This document shows positions 16,135 through 25,294 of a DNA stretch of 64,000 nt, one piece after another; the stretch's first letter is position 1, and each line of letters begins with the position of its first letter. The notes under the pieces are model-generated. The model saw nothing but the letters and a program-made list of their open reading frames with translations, had not been told where the DNA came from and made no database searches. Location of the stretch: NCBI GenBank assembly GCA_041691795.1, contig JBEPTX010000001.1:248001-312000 (forward strand). The letters run 5' to 3'. The DNA comes from JBEPTX01 sp041691795. Lineage in GTDB: Bacteria > Patescibacteriota > Saccharimonadia > Saccharimonadales > Saccharimonadaceae. The position numbers and the translations under genes are program-made.

Positions 16135-16773
16135 TTACTTTTTGTCCAGATAGTCCTGTAACTTTTCCATATACAAAATGTAACTCTTGCGAGAATGAGC
16201 GATTAGCTTTAATGTCTCGAGCTTTTTCAGCTCAACATTGGCTGTTTCACGAGTCAAACCAAGTGAATTAGCAATTTCCTGTTGCGTCACCGATATCTTT
16301 AATCGGGATTTGTAGGGACGCAGAATCACCCCCAACTGACCTGCCATGTATATCAAGGTATGAGCAATTTTCTCACCGGCACTCGGCTGTTCGAGCGCAT
16401 TAACACGTGACAAAGTCGAAAGCAGGAGGATCGTCAACCGTACCTGATGGCGGTACATCGTTTCCTTGTCGGCTTGCAAATGTTCGAGATATTTCTCGCG
16501 TGGGACAAGTCGAATACTACATTTTGTAAATGCTTCGTAGAAGTATTCTGATTTTTCGATCAATCCAAAGGCAAAGCCAATTGGAAAATCCTCACCTTTT
16601 CGATCAATAGACACCAACCGCTCGTCACCATTCTTGGTGATGCTATATGTTTTGACGCAACCTGCATCAATAACAAAGACGTGTTTTGGTTTTTCACCCT
16701 TAAGGAGAATCGTCTCACCCTTTTTATACGTCTTGGCAGGATACGTGGCAATAAATTGTCGGAATGTGTCCAT
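16135..16773 (-). CDS. Crp/Fnr family transcription regulator
   Basis: 212 residues. The N-terminal half is a cyclic-nucleotide-binding-type beta barrel (KKGETILLKGEKPKHVFVIDAGCVKTY). The C-terminal winged helix contains VTQQEIANSLGLTRETANVELKKLE, the Crp-type recognition helix. There is no Cys cluster for an Fe-S centre, so it is unlikely to be an oxygen sensor of the FNR type. The ligand and targets are unknown. It is oriented away from the surface-protein cluster that starts 70 bp upstream. Confidence 0.9.
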   Translation of the reverse strand: MDTFRQFIATYPAKTYKKGETILLKGEKPKHVFVIDAGCVKTYSITKNGDERLVSIDRKGEDFPIGFAFGLIEKSEYFYEAFTKCSIRLVPREKYLEHLQADKETMYRHQVRLTILLLSTLSRVNALEQPSAGEKIAHTLIYMAGQLGVILRPYKSRLKISVTQQEIANSLGLTRETANVELKKLETLKLIAHSRKSYILYMEKLQDYLDKK

Positions 16774-16841
16774 GGCAAAACTACTTTCAGTTGTATTACT
16801 TGGTGAGTGGCCTACGCTTGTTTATACTCTGACCATAGTCA

Positions 16842-18689
16842 TTATGCAAGCGCTTGGCGCCTACGGACAAGACCAACAGCGTAGGTAGAGACGAGACCCA
16901 TCGCACCAGCTACCATCATGATGATGTTAAAGAGATTCGAAGCCTGAGGACTTGTGTTCTGGGTAAGTGTCACCTGATTATCGTTCCCGTTTATCCGCGC
17001 GCTCGCTAGTGCAGCTTGGACGGGTGCGGAGACATCCGACTGATTATTGTCGCCATTGCCTGAATAAGTGATACCTGATATGTTTGCGTGGCCAGATGTT
17101 CCGTGTGGAACAAATCCAAACTGGAGAGACGGCAATTGCGTATTAGATGGTGGGACGGCCATTCCACTGAGAGGAACAATGTCACCATTAGCGGTATTGA
17201 TGCCGAAGCTACCATACCAACTACCAAATACATTGATATAGAGCACTCCGAACCAATCTGACAAGCTGAAGGTGCTGGTGCTAATATTGGCAATATTCGC
17301 ACTGGCAGTAGCGTTACCGCTGGTAGCATTACCTCCTTTAGTATTATCTGTAACTGAAGCGTTACCAGAGTGAGAAGCAAGATTTATATTATTGGTGATC
17401 TGACTGTTGTTAGATGCGTTGATGTTCTGGCTGCCCGAAGTGAGGGTATCACTAGTGACACCACTTCCAAGTACCGCAGCTGTAGCTCCAACTGGTGCAT
17501 CAACAATCAGACCTACCCATTTACCTAGAACATTCACAAACACCAAGAGGCTATCCTTAGCAACCACTTGGTGCCCAGTCAAGTTCAAAATTGTCAAGTT
17601 CGTTGAACCAGTACCTGTTGTTGCATTGCCACCAGTTGTATTACCACCAACTGCAGACGTACCGGTTGTGGCACTTAGCGAAACGTTATTAACAATAGAT
17701 TGCGTATCATTCAAATTAGCCGTCAATGGACCTACCGATGGGTTGGTCAGATTTGGCGCATTACTCGCAATCAACTGTGGAATAAATTCTGGAGAAATCA
17801 GGATATCACCATTTAAGTTGCCGTAGATATTAATCGTACCGACGAATGACTTATTGGCAGCAACAATCGAATTAATCAAGTTAATCACGTTGGCAACTGT
17901 ATTCGCGCTGCCACTAGTCGCATTACCTGCGGTAGTATTGCCGCTCACATTTGCATTACCACTATTAGCATTCAGATTAATATTATTGGTAATCTTGCTA
18001 TTGGTGTTAGTTTGTAAGTTATTATGATTTGGATCAGATGCTGATGATATGCCATTAATGGTAGGTGCTAATGTAATATCACCATTAACATCACCATTAA
18101 TGTTAGCAGTGAAGTGAGCTACACCCGTGGTTCCACTACCAACAGCAGACTGAACCGTGTTGATAACAGTTGCGTCCCCTGATGCATTACCGGACGTTGC
18201 GCTACCAGCCGTCGTATTACCTTTAACACTTGTGTTGCCTGAGGTGGCCGTTGAGTCGAGACCATTGGTAATACTTGAGGTTGTATTAGCCACTGTATTG
18301 TCTGTCGTTTTTGTCGTGGAATCAATTTTTGGATCCCCGCTCGTCGAATTGGTCGTTGCTGGCACCGTACTGTCAGCGACAGGAGGTGTGGCAGTCTTGT
18401 CCGTTACTATTGGAGGAGGAGTTGGTGCGGATGGTGGAGTCCGACGGATATATTGACCTGAAATTGGATCGTAGACCCATTGGTCGCTGTCCCAGTGTTT
18501 TGTATCAGGATTATATGTATACTTTGAATCGGGTTCAGGTGGTTTTGGTGGTGGAGCAGTCGAAGAAGATGGAGTAGTCACTGCTGGCGGAGTACTTTCC
18601 GCCATTGCCGCCATTGGATAGCCACTTATCATCACAACCGCAGAGATATAGAGTACACCTGTACGGATTGCTGTTCTCAGTTTTTGCAT
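16842..18689 (-). CDS. Large secreted repeat protein with C-terminal membrane anchor
   Basis: 615 residues. A signal peptide (1 to ~31) precedes a Thr/Pro-rich region that contains the aromatic motif HWDSDQWVYDPISGQYIRR. Four repeats of ~100-130 residues follow, each starting near TNNINL and running through SGxAxVxGNTTxGNATSG to FxxxxNxxGxxxGDI. Such Asn/Gly/Thr ladders suggest a beta-solenoid; that is inferred. The end has one membrane helix and RRRQALA, with no LPXTG. The ATG at 18689 is chosen for its AAGGAG site. The leader carries a 10-bp hairpin (18736-18763). It shares its repeat type with the next three genes. Confidence 0.85.
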   Translation of the reverse strand: MQKLRTAIRTGVLYISAVVMISGYPMAAMAESTPPAVTTPSSSTAPPPKPPEPDSKYTYNPDTKHWDSDQWVYDPISGQYIRRTPPSAPTPPPIVTDKTATPPVADSTVPATTNSTSGDPKIDSTTKTTDNTVANTTSSITNGLDSTATSGNTSVKGNTTAGSATSGNASGDATVINTVQSAVGSGTTGVAHFTANINGDVNGDITLAPTINGISSASDPNHNNLQTNTNSKITNNINLNANSGNANVSGNTTAGNATSGSANTVANVINLINSIVAANKSFVGTINIYGNLNGDILISPEFIPQLIASNAPNLTNPSVGPLTANLNDTQSIVNNVSLSATTGTSAVGGNTTGGNATTGTGSTNLTILNLTGHQVVAKDSLLVFVNVLGKWVGLIVDAPVGATAAVLGSGVTSDTLTSGSQNINASNNSQITNNINLASHSGNASVTDNTKGGNATSGNATASANIANISTSTFSLSDWFGVLYINVFGSWYGSFGINTANGDIVPLSGMAVPPSNTQLPSLQFGFVPHGTSGHANISGITYSGNGDNNQSDVSAPVQAALASARINGNDNQVTLTQNTSPQASNLFNIIMMVAGAMGLVSTYAVGLVRRRQALA

Positions 18690-18735
18690 CTTGTACTCCT
18701 TTTCCACCTTATTAAATAATAGATAATTTCCTGGG

Positions 18736-18763
18736 TGGGAGAGCGTGTCGTTTCGCTCTCCCA
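18736..18763 (-). promoter_or_regulatory. Leader hairpin of the 615-residue surface protein gene
   Basis: A perfect 10-bp GC-rich stem (18736-18745 with 18754-18763) and an 8-nt loop stand between two co-oriented surface genes. No T-run follows on the minus strand, so it may be an mRNA-stability or regulatory hairpin, not a simple terminator. Confidence 0.5.
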
Positions 18764-18810
18764 ACTGTGACCCCGTAAGTAATAATTTGATGTTTAGCTA
18801 ATACAATGTA

Positions 18811-19404
18811 CTAGTTTGAAACGCTCAAATTGACGGATGTCGAGTTACTGTTTGATGCTGCACCAGATGTTGCAGATCCGCCAGTTGTGTTGTCAAATAC
18901 TTTAGCATCACCAGATGTTGCACTCTGGCTGTTTGAGTTGCTGACAGAAACATTGTTGTTGTTAGTGACATTGACATGTGTCGTGTCTTTGAACTCAACC
19001 TTGTTAACAGAGTGAGGACCTGTGGTTGCAATAGTCGCAGAGTTATCGCCACTACCACTACCAACTACACCAGACCAAGCACTTGCTGAGGCGGAGTTAT
19101 TAACATTGGCAGAAACATTTGTGCCATTTGTATTACCCGCAGCACCAGACATTGCACCACCAGCTGTGGTGTTATCAAATGCCTTAGCGTCACCTGAGTA
19201 GGCAGTTTGGCTATTTGCGTTATTAACGCCTAAGTTGTTAGTGTTGTGCAAATTGACATGAGTCGAATTCGTGCTTTTAATTTTATTAACCGAATGTGGA
19301 CCAGTATCAGTGATTGAACCAGTTGTTGCACCAACAGCTCCACTAAGGCCAACGACTAGGCTTATCGATGTTACTGCCGCGCTTATTGTTTTTTGGATTT
19401 TCAT
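18811..19404 (-). CDS. Secreted protein with two tandem NTT-type repeats
   Basis: 197 residues with a signal peptide (1-26). The mature part is two copies of a ~75-residue unit. Each starts TGPHSVNK, continues THVN, then SGDAKxFDNTTxGxAxSGAA. The unit is the same type as in the 615-residue protein and the LPNTA protein. There is no membrane anchor, so it may be released or bound to its relatives. AAGGAGG precedes the ATG. The leader carries two strong tandem hairpins (19439-19482). Confidence 0.8.
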   Translation of the reverse strand: MKIQKTISAAVTSISLVVGLSGAVGATTGSITDTGPHSVNKIKSTNSTHVNLHNTNNLGVNNANSQTAYSGDAKAFDNTTAGGAMSGAAGNTNGTNVSANVNNSASASAWSGVVGSGSGDNSATIATTGPHSVNKVEFKDTTHVNVTNNNNVSVSNSNSQSATSGDAKVFDNTTGGSATSGAASNSNSTSVNLSVSN

Positions 19405-19438
19405 TTTGACCTCCTTTTATATAATTTATTATTACCTT

Positions 19439-19482
19439 CGGGTGTTCACCCGACTTGGAACGACGGTATTCGTCCCGAGTCG
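19439..19482 (-). promoter_or_regulatory. Tandem hairpins in the 5' leader of the two-repeat secreted protein gene
   Basis: Hairpin 1: CGGGTG (19439-19444) with CACCCG (19447-19452). Hairpin 2: 13-bp stem (19451-19463 with 19470-19482, two G-U pairs) and a 6-nt loop. The two share bases 19451-19452, so they partly exclude each other, as in attenuators. No T-run follows. Confidence 0.5.
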
Positions 19483-19516
19483 ATTGACCACATAATTCTC
19501 ACCTATATTGATGTAA

Positions 19517-20023
19517 CTACTCAGAGTTATTGACACTCGCTTGTGAGTCTGATGTACTATTCAACTGAATATTTGTTGATGAATGATTACTCGCTGCACC
19601 ATTTGACGAAGTGTTGAGTGAAATATCGACTGACGTCGGGCCTCCACTACTTTGAATGGTTTGATGTGCAGAGCCATTATCAGGAACTGTGATCTGCTGG
19701 TTATTTACTTTTAACTTAGTTTTCACATTTTGGCCTGTCCCCTGGCTATTAGCCTGAACATCAATATTAGTGTCGGGTGCAGTTGCCTGGACAGGAGGGG
19801 GAGAAGTGAGTGTCGGCGATTTTTGACTTGTTTGAGTAGTCATGATGTTTGCGGCCGGTGCAGCTTGACTATGATACCAACCATAAACTGCAACGGGAAT
19901 GCCAATCAGAAAAATAATAACACCAGTGGCAAAATACCGCATTTTTCCTATAAACAAACGTAGTCGTAATGTAGCCATAAATCGCTTCGCAATATCCTTT
20001 GATGGTGACAGATAGTTTAACAC
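19517..20023 (-). CDS. Membrane-anchored protein with Asn/Ser/Thr-rich exterior
   Basis: 168 residues starting at GTG 20023, chosen because AGGAGG lies 7 nt upstream. A basic N-terminal segment precedes one membrane helix (about residues 28-50). A Pro/Thr linker and an Asn/Ser/Gln-rich extracellular tail follow, with VDISLNTSSNGAASN-like ladders resembling the neighbouring repeat proteins. The 5' leader can close through CATACGAAC/GTTCGTATG (20041-20049 with 20085-20093). It diverges from the LPNTA/sortase operon. Confidence 0.65.
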   Translation of the reverse strand: MLNYLSPSKDIAKRFMATLRLRLFIGKMRYFATGVIIFLIGIPVAVYGWYHSQAAPAANIMTTQTSQKSPTLTSPPPVQATAPDTNIDVQANSQGTGQNVKTKLKVNNQQITVPDNGSAHQTIQSSGGPTSVDISLNTSSNGAASNHSSTNIQLNSTSDSQASVNNSE

Positions 20024-20234
20024 TTTCACGCCTCCTTTTTCATACGAACTAACTAGACACTCTAAGCATATGCTCAACTTAATTGTTCGTATGTGAATAT
20101 TCTCACACATACGTAACTTTAAGCTGACCTTTAGTTTTCATTGTGCTTATGTATATAATAAACTTTCGCTATTGTCATATATATTTATTAGGTGTATAAA
20201 TGGATACAACTAATATAAAGCGAGGTTATACATT

Positions 20235-20762
20235 ATGAAGAAATTACTACAAGTACTATTAGCAGCCGTCCTGAGCGTCGGTTTTATAGGAGGTGTGGCT
20301 AGTGCGACACCATGTGATGGCGTATTAGTCATCAGCAATACAGGTCCAGACTCAACAAACGTTGCCACTTGCGTCAGCGTAAATGACATCACTGTCAGTT
20401 GTGTTAATAACATTTTTGTCGGTAATGCTAACGTACAAGTTGGCGATTCAGGCAATGCTCAAGGTGATGGCAATACAACTGTTGGTACTGCTCAGACAGG
20501 CACAGTCATCAACCACAATGGTACTGACATTACACTTGGTGTTACTGGTTGTGGTGCAGCCCCTGTTACACCTGAAAGTCCTGTGACGCCAGTCACTCCA
20601 GCGACTCCTGTGACGCCTGCAGTTGTTGTACCAAAAGTTCTCCCAAACACCGCTGGTAATTCAATCACCGCAACGGCTATCATGACTGTTGCAACAATCG
20701 CCAGCGCTGCTGTTATCTCTGGCTTTGCTATTGCTGCTTACCGCCGCATCGCATTGAAGTAA
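20235..20762 (+). CDS. Secreted sortase substrate with LPNTA sorting signal
   Basis: 175 residues. Signal peptide 1-24, a ~85-residue domain with ISNTGPDSTN and a repeat core of the GDGNTTVGTAQTG type, a (VTP)n-like linker, then LPNTA at 136-140, a hydrophobic helix and a short basic tail. This is a complete sorting signal with Ala in place of Gly. Four cysteines in the domain may form two disulfides. The sortase gene starts 4 nt after the stop codon, so it is very probably this enzyme's dedicated substrate. Confidence 0.88.
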   Translation: MKKLLQVLLAAVLSVGFIGGVASATPCDGVLVISNTGPDSTNVATCVSVNDITVSCVNNIFVGNANVQVGDSGNAQGDGNTTVGTAQTGTVINHNGTDITLGVTGCGAAPVTPESPVTPVTPATPVTPAVVVPKVLPNTAGNSITATAIMTVATIASAAVISGFAIAAYRRIALK

Positions 20763-20766
20763 TCTA

Positions 20767-21363
20767 ATGAGCCGCGAACGTTTACTATTTAGGAAAGTTC
20801 GCTTCCTCATTAGCTGTGGACTACTCTACGGTTTGACACTCGGTATCGGTTGGTACGTCAATGTACAACCGGTAGCCACACCAGTGGCCCATGCCGCCCC
20901 AATATCCAATAACGCCAAGCCTAAAAAACCTGGCGTTATTGTGATATCAGGACGCCCTGTTCGTATCGTCATTCCAGACTCACAAATTGACAAACCAATT
21001 GATCCTGGGTATTACAACGCCGATGGCACGTGGACACTCAGCGTCGACCGTGCGCAATTTGCCATGATTAGCTCGCCTGCCAATAACATTGCTGGCAATA
21101 CATTTATTTACGGACATGGAACATGGGCGGTATTTGAATCGCTCGCCGACGTCACTCCTGTACCTGGCGCGACCGCTCTTGTTTACACAGATAATAATCA
21201 TATATTTGAATACTCGTTCCAAAACAGGCGTGATTTAACACCCAACGACACGTCGGTACTTGATTATTCCGCCACACCGATACTCACGGTTCAAACGTGC
21301 TCTGGTAGCTTTAGCCAGTGGCGCTCAATGTTTCAATTTGGACTAACGAGGGTAGTGCAGTGA
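20767..21363 (+). CDS. Sortase (peptidase C60 family)
   Basis: Membrane-bound transpeptidase that cleaves sorting signals and joins the protein to a cell-surface acceptor. 198 residues: N-terminal membrane helix (about 12-30), then the sortase barrel. The catalytic triad is visible: H117 in FIYGHG, C178 in TVQTCSG, R195 in GLTRV near the C-terminus. The usual TLxTC is replaced by TVQTC. The subclass is not assigned. It lies between its LPNTA substrate and a glycosyltransferase-like membrane protein whose GTG start overlaps its stop (GTGA). The LPHTG protein at 783 may be a second substrate. Confidence 0.92.
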   Translation: MSRERLLFRKVRFLISCGLLYGLTLGIGWYVNVQPVATPVAHAAPISNNAKPKKPGVIVISGRPVRIVIPDSQIDKPIDPGYYNADGTWTLSVDRAQFAMISSPANNIAGNTFIYGHGTWAVFESLADVTPVPGATALVYTDNNHIFEYSFQNRRDLTPNDTSVLDYSATPILTVQTCSGSFSQWRSMFQFGLTRVVQ

Positions 21364-22379
21364 TCGAAATAATCGTTCTTACAATGTTGGCTGTACTTGC
21401 TATGGCAATCATAGGCGGCGTAATGCTGTATGATTTGCGTGAAATCAATGCCACCCGTCACAGACTACTACATCCCCACGCCAGACGTTACCGTCACCGT
21501 CCGCTTGTCTCGATCGTTATCCATGGTCACGCCGATGATCTCAAACAAAGTCTCGAAAGTGTCGCAGCCAGTCATTATAAAAAACTAGAAATTCTGGTAC
21601 CAAAATCAAGTGATGCGCGCAAAATTGTGACCGCATTCACCCGTCATTCAAAACGCAAAGTTTTGTTGGTTGATGATCCAGCAGGGCAGGCGAGTGGTGA
21701 AATTTTTGTCATTATGCGCGGCAAAAGCGCGATCGATAAACGGGCAATCACAAATATCGCCCTCCGGTTCAATACCAACACGTCAATTGATACACTTCTC
21801 CCCTACCGCCAGTCTCCCCTACCGGAAACGACATTTCAGCTCCTGCGAAAATATGGCGATTTTCTGAATAATCTTCTCCTAAAAACTCTCAGTATTAGTC
21901 GTCAATTGCCGGGGGCGACACACGCTGAATTTGCATCGGACGTTGTTGTCTATGGTAACGGAATTGATATATTTCGACGGTTTGAACCACCTACCCTGCA
22001 GACTTCTGTGATTATCAAAATCCTCGCACTTTGCTTTGCCATCAGCCTATGGGCAATGACATTTATTGCACCAACACTCGTTACTTATTTCATCTACATG
22101 GCATTCGCGCTTCACCAACCTACTCTGCTGATGTTATGCGGAGCATTGTTTGGCGGTTGGGTATTATTCGCAGTCTGGTGGGATGATCAATTAGGGCTGC
22201 TCGCAAAATGTGGCTATAGCCTGCTCGCACCAACCACTGTTTTGCCATTTTATGTACTAAGTTTTGTACAGATCGGAAAACTGATTCTAAAACTTTTCGC
22301 GAATGTGAGAAAAACTGAAATCCCACGTCGCATCGGTCTTTTTGTGCGGGTTAAAAATAAGTTGCGGATCGTAGAGTGA
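21360..22379 (+). CDS. Glycosyltransferase-2-like membrane protein (degenerate)
   Basis: 339 residues starting at GTG 21360, overlapping the sortase stop by 4 nt with GAGGG upstream. One N-terminal helix is followed by a GT-A-like stretch (PLVSIVIHGHADDLKQSLESVAASHYKKLEILV is cut short here as a family landmark) and then three or four membrane helices. The usual DxD is not obvious and the catalytic half is short, so it may be a non-catalytic or diverged relative. Being coupled to the sortase suggests a role in making or presenting the surface acceptor. Its last 93 bp overlap the FAD oxidase gene tail to tail. Confidence 0.6.
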   Translation: MIEIIVLTMLAVLAMAIIGGVMLYDLREINATRHRLLHPHARRYRHRPLVSIVIHGHADDLKQSLESVAASHYKKLEILVPKSSDARKIVTAFTRHSKRKVLLVDDPAGQASGEIFVIMRGKSAIDKRAITNIALRFNTNTSIDTLLPYRQSPLPETTFQLLRKYGDFLNNLLLKTLSISRQLPGATHAEFASDVVVYGNGIDIFRRFEPPTLQTSVIIKILALCFAISLWAMTFIAPTLVTYFIYMAFALHQPTLLMLCGALFGGWVLFAVWWDDQLGLLAKCGYSLLAPTTVLPFYVLSFVQIGKLILKLFANVRKTEIPRRIGLFVRVKNKLRIVE

Positions 22380-23933
22380 TTTGAGCTCACGCATATAACC
22401 AAGAACTGACGGACTGTACATTTTCTCTAGCCATGGTCCACGCACCATCCCATCGTTATGCTCACCCGATACCGAGCCACCATATTTAATAACAAGCGTA
22501 TTTACTTCTTCCATTGCCGGTTTCAATTTTGCACGTTCAGATGGCTCTTCGATTTTCATTAATGGAATAACGTGGAAATTCCCGTCACCCAAGTGCCCGG
22601 CAATTGTCGCCAGGAGTTTATACTTTTTAATAATAGCGCGCAGCTGCGGCAAGAATTCTGTCAAACGTTCTGGTGGTACGACCATATCGTCAATAAATGG
22701 TGCAGTGTGTTTGTCTTTGACTTTACTCCGAAGCAAATTGAAACTTTCGCGGCGCATCAGCCAAAACTTGCGGCTTTTGTCTTCTGTTTCGTCCTCTTCC
22801 ATATAGGTAAAATTAAATTCCTGCAAACTCAGTTTGGTTGTATGAATCTTCTCTTTTACTTCTTCGACACTTGAACCATTAAATTCAATCAGTAGAATCA
22901 AATGTGGAATTCCTTTGACGAGCATCAAGGCATCAGGGATAAGCTGCAGGGCAAGTTTCACCCACGGGAAAAAGCCAAGTTTTTTGATAAACGAGAAAAA
23001 GAATTTGAAGCTAAGCCACAGCGTATTGTCGTCAAAACATTCAAATGTTGCGGGCTTGTGCGCCAAAACCGCCGGAATTACATCACCTAGTTGGTCTATA
23101 TCCTTCATGTAGCAAACAAGCGTGCCAGAATGTGCAGGTGCAGGAACAAGTTTGACATTGACGTCTGTAACAATGCCTAATGTTCCCTGGGAACCGACAA
23201 ATAATTTAGTCAGATCGAACATACCTGTATCACGTTTCCAAACGTTCCAAATATGATAGCCTGTTGAATCTTTGGTGACATGAGGAGCTGCGGCTTGAAT
23301 TTCGTCATAATTTTTGTCGAGTAATTCAAATGTTTCTGAATATAGCCTACCTTCAAAATCATCTTGGCTCATTTTTTTATTAAGCTCGTCACGATTCATA
23401 GGTTTAATCGTGTATTCATTGCCGTCACTTAGCACCACTTTTAGTTCGGTCACAAAATTATCGGTTTTGCCGTATTGGAGCGACTTCTCGCCACCGGAAT
23501 TATTGCTGACCATGCCACCAACGGATGCCAAATCACGACTGGCAGGGTAACTTGGTAAAATACTCCCATGTTTGAGTGTTTCAACATCGAAATCACGATA
23601 CAACATGCCGGGTTGTAAGTGTGCCGTTTCGGCGGTTACTTCAAATAGCTGGTTCATGTGTTTACTGACGTCTAAAACAATTGATTCACCAATTGCCCCA
23701 CCTGACATGTCTGTTCCTCGAGAGCGAGGTGTAATGCTGAGTTCGGGATTTTGCTTTTTGTTATCACTGACAAACTTCACCAATGCCTTGATGTCGGTTG
23801 TGTCGTTGGGGAATGTAACGACTTGCGGTTTTAGTTCGAAAAGACTAGCATCATGGCTATAAAATTCGCGTGTTTCGTCGGTTGTGTCAATCTCGCCTTT
23901 AAAAATCTTGGCAAGTTCTGCAGGTAAGTCCAT
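22287..23933 (-). CDS. FAD-binding oxidase (GlcD/D-lactate dehydrogenase-like)
   Basis: 548 residues. The N-terminal PCMH-type FAD domain shows TPRSRGTDMSGGA and VGGMVSNNSGGEKSLQYG. The C-terminal FAD-oxidase domain shows the family signature GHLGDGNFHVIPL and SGEHNDG. Members oxidise D-lactate, glycolate or related 2-hydroxy acids and pass electrons to quinone or another acceptor. There is no Fe-S domain. TACCAT is 6 nt before the ATG at 23933 (leaderless), which decides the start. The real substrate cannot be told from sequence. Confidence 0.9.
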   Translation of the reverse strand: MDLPAELAKIFKGEIDTTDETREFYSHDASLFELKPQVVTFPNDTTDIKALVKFVSDNKKQNPELSITPRSRGTDMSGGAIGESIVLDVSKHMNQLFEVTAETAHLQPGMLYRDFDVETLKHGSILPSYPASRDLASVGGMVSNNSGGEKSLQYGKTDNFVTELKVVLSDGNEYTIKPMNRDELNKKMSQDDFEGRLYSETFELLDKNYDEIQAAAPHVTKDSTGYHIWNVWKRDTGMFDLTKLFVGSQGTLGIVTDVNVKLVPAPAHSGTLVCYMKDIDQLGDVIPAVLAHKPATFECFDDNTLWLSFKFFFSFIKKLGFFPWVKLALQLIPDALMLVKGIPHLILLIEFNGSSVEEVKEKIHTTKLSLQEFNFTYMEEDETEDKSRKFWLMRRESFNLLRSKVKDKHTAPFIDDMVVPPERLTEFLPQLRAIIKKYKLLATIAGHLGDGNFHVIPLMKIEEPSERAKLKPAMEEVNTLVIKYGGSVSGEHNDGMVRGPWLEKMYSPSVLGYMRELKSLYDPQLIFNPHKKTDATWDFSFSHIREKF

Positions 23934-23986
23934 AGGGCTATGGTAGCATTTTTCCGAGACAAAGCACAAGCGTTAAACAGACAAAA

Positions 23987-24568
23987 CTACATAATGTGGT
24001 GATGAAGAAAGTCTGTGATGAACGGATAGAATGCCAAACATAAACACACGTCGAGTAGCAGTAGCGCGGGGAAAATAATAAAATTTTCGACTGCTTTGCC
24101 GGTTGTGACTCGAAATTGTTTGATCGGCGGCAGCCCAAATTTAACAGGGATTGGCAACAACCACGGAACGCCTTCCTTGGTCAGAGTATCCATAAACAGG
24201 TGTGATAACATACCGATCATGAACGCCCACCAGACATATTCGATCTGAACGCCGTGCATAATTGGCTGTAAAAGCTGCAAAAGTAGATGTACGAGCAATC
24301 CCGCCAGCGCCATTCCAACCAACGAGTGCGTCAAAAATCGATGACCGCCCAACATCTTGTCTATAATTCGCCCGAACACTCCCCCGACTGGTAAGTTACG
24401 CCAAAATGGTGCCGTTGGTTGGTCAATATCCGGGGCAATTCCGCCCAATTGGTTCGCCAAAATCGCAACCAGCACCGTTGCTAACGTGACTGTTGGAAGC
24501 GAAGGTTGAGCAATGACAACAATCCCAAGTGCGGTAATGGCTGCCAGGTCATGCGTGCGAGCTTTCAT
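23987..24568 (-). CDS. YdjM-like membrane-bound metal-dependent hydrolase
   Basis: 193 residues with four or five membrane helices. Conserved family landmarks are an N-terminal His (RTHDLAA), APDIDQ, HRFLTHS and SHLFMDTLTKEG, which together form the metal site of the YdjM (PF04307) family. The in-vivo substrate is unknown. TATGAT lies 6 nt before the ATG, so the mRNA is probably leaderless. It lies on the same strand as the FAD oxidase, with its own promoter. Confidence 0.85.
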   Translation of the reverse strand: MKARTHDLAAITALGIVVIAQPSLPTVTLATVLVAILANQLGGIAPDIDQPTAPFWRNLPVGGVFGRIIDKMLGGHRFLTHSLVGMALAGLLVHLLLQLLQPIMHGVQIEYVWWAFMIGMLSHLFMDTLTKEGVPWLLPIPVKFGLPPIKQFRVTTGKAVENFIIFPALLLLDVCLCLAFYPFITDFLHHHIM

Positions 24569-24601
24569 AAACCTATCATAGCAAATCGCGGCGTAATCTG
24601 T

Positions 24602-25294
24602 TCATCGCCCAGATTGACGAATAAGGCGCTGATCTATCTGTCTCACATTGAAGTCTGCATAGGACGACGCTGGCTGACTCCTACCCTTTTTGCGCGGTAT
24701 TATGACACGATCAGCCGGGACAGGATGGCCCATCACAATGAGCATGTCACCGCCAGCCAACTCGCTGGCAAACGGAAACACTTGGGCATGAGCTACTTTT
24801 GTTAGACGTGTTTCAAGTTTCTTGCTTTGGTTTGCTGCTTCGGTGACTCGCGTATCATCCATTCTCCGGTCGGCATGTCCAAAACGCATATCGATACCTG
24901 GCGACACAAAGACACTGACGTTTCCCTCGAGCGCGGGATAGATTCCAAATGCATAGCGTTGGCTGGCAAGCATGCCAATTTCTCTTCGATAGTGGCCTGC
25001 ATTGTGAATTCGACCCACATCATCTGGCTGTATGCCATTGACGTTCATGTCAGGGTAGCTATTCTCTTGCCACCACCGTCTTTGGACGGATTCTGCCCTA
25101 CTCAGAATTGCATTGTCGGACATGATCTGACCAAAATAAACTCGGCCACCACTCGATACAACGTCGTCGGGATTAAAACACTCACGAACAACAACCGCGC
25201 CAATGGTGGTGCTATCTGCTAGCAACGACTCAAAAGCCTGCGGATAATTCTTGATACCCGTGAATGACGGGATTTCTTGGGATCGGTTTACCAT
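24602..25294 (-). CDS. Conserved-looking soluble protein, unknown function
   Basis: 230 residues, no signal peptide or membrane helix. Residues ~85-110 hold several His and Arg (GRIHNAGHYRREIG), and there is a Gly/Pro-containing C-terminal half ending in basic residues. I recognise no family. Its ATG directly follows the TAA of the HIT gene, with AGG just upstream, so translation is coupled to the HIT protein. A nucleotide-related role is possible from the neighbour but not shown. Confidence 0.65.
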   Translation of the reverse strand: MVNRSQEIPSFTGIKNYPQAFESLLADSTTIGAVVVRECFNPDDVVSSGGRVYFGQIMSDNAILSRAESVQRRWWQENSYPDMNVNGIQPDDVGRIHNAGHYRREIGMLASQRYAFGIYPALEGNVSVFVSPGIDMRFGHADRRMDDTRVTEAANQSKKLETRLTKVAHAQVFPFASELAGGDMLIVMGHPVPADRVIIPRKKGRSQPASSYADFNVRQIDQRLIRQSGR

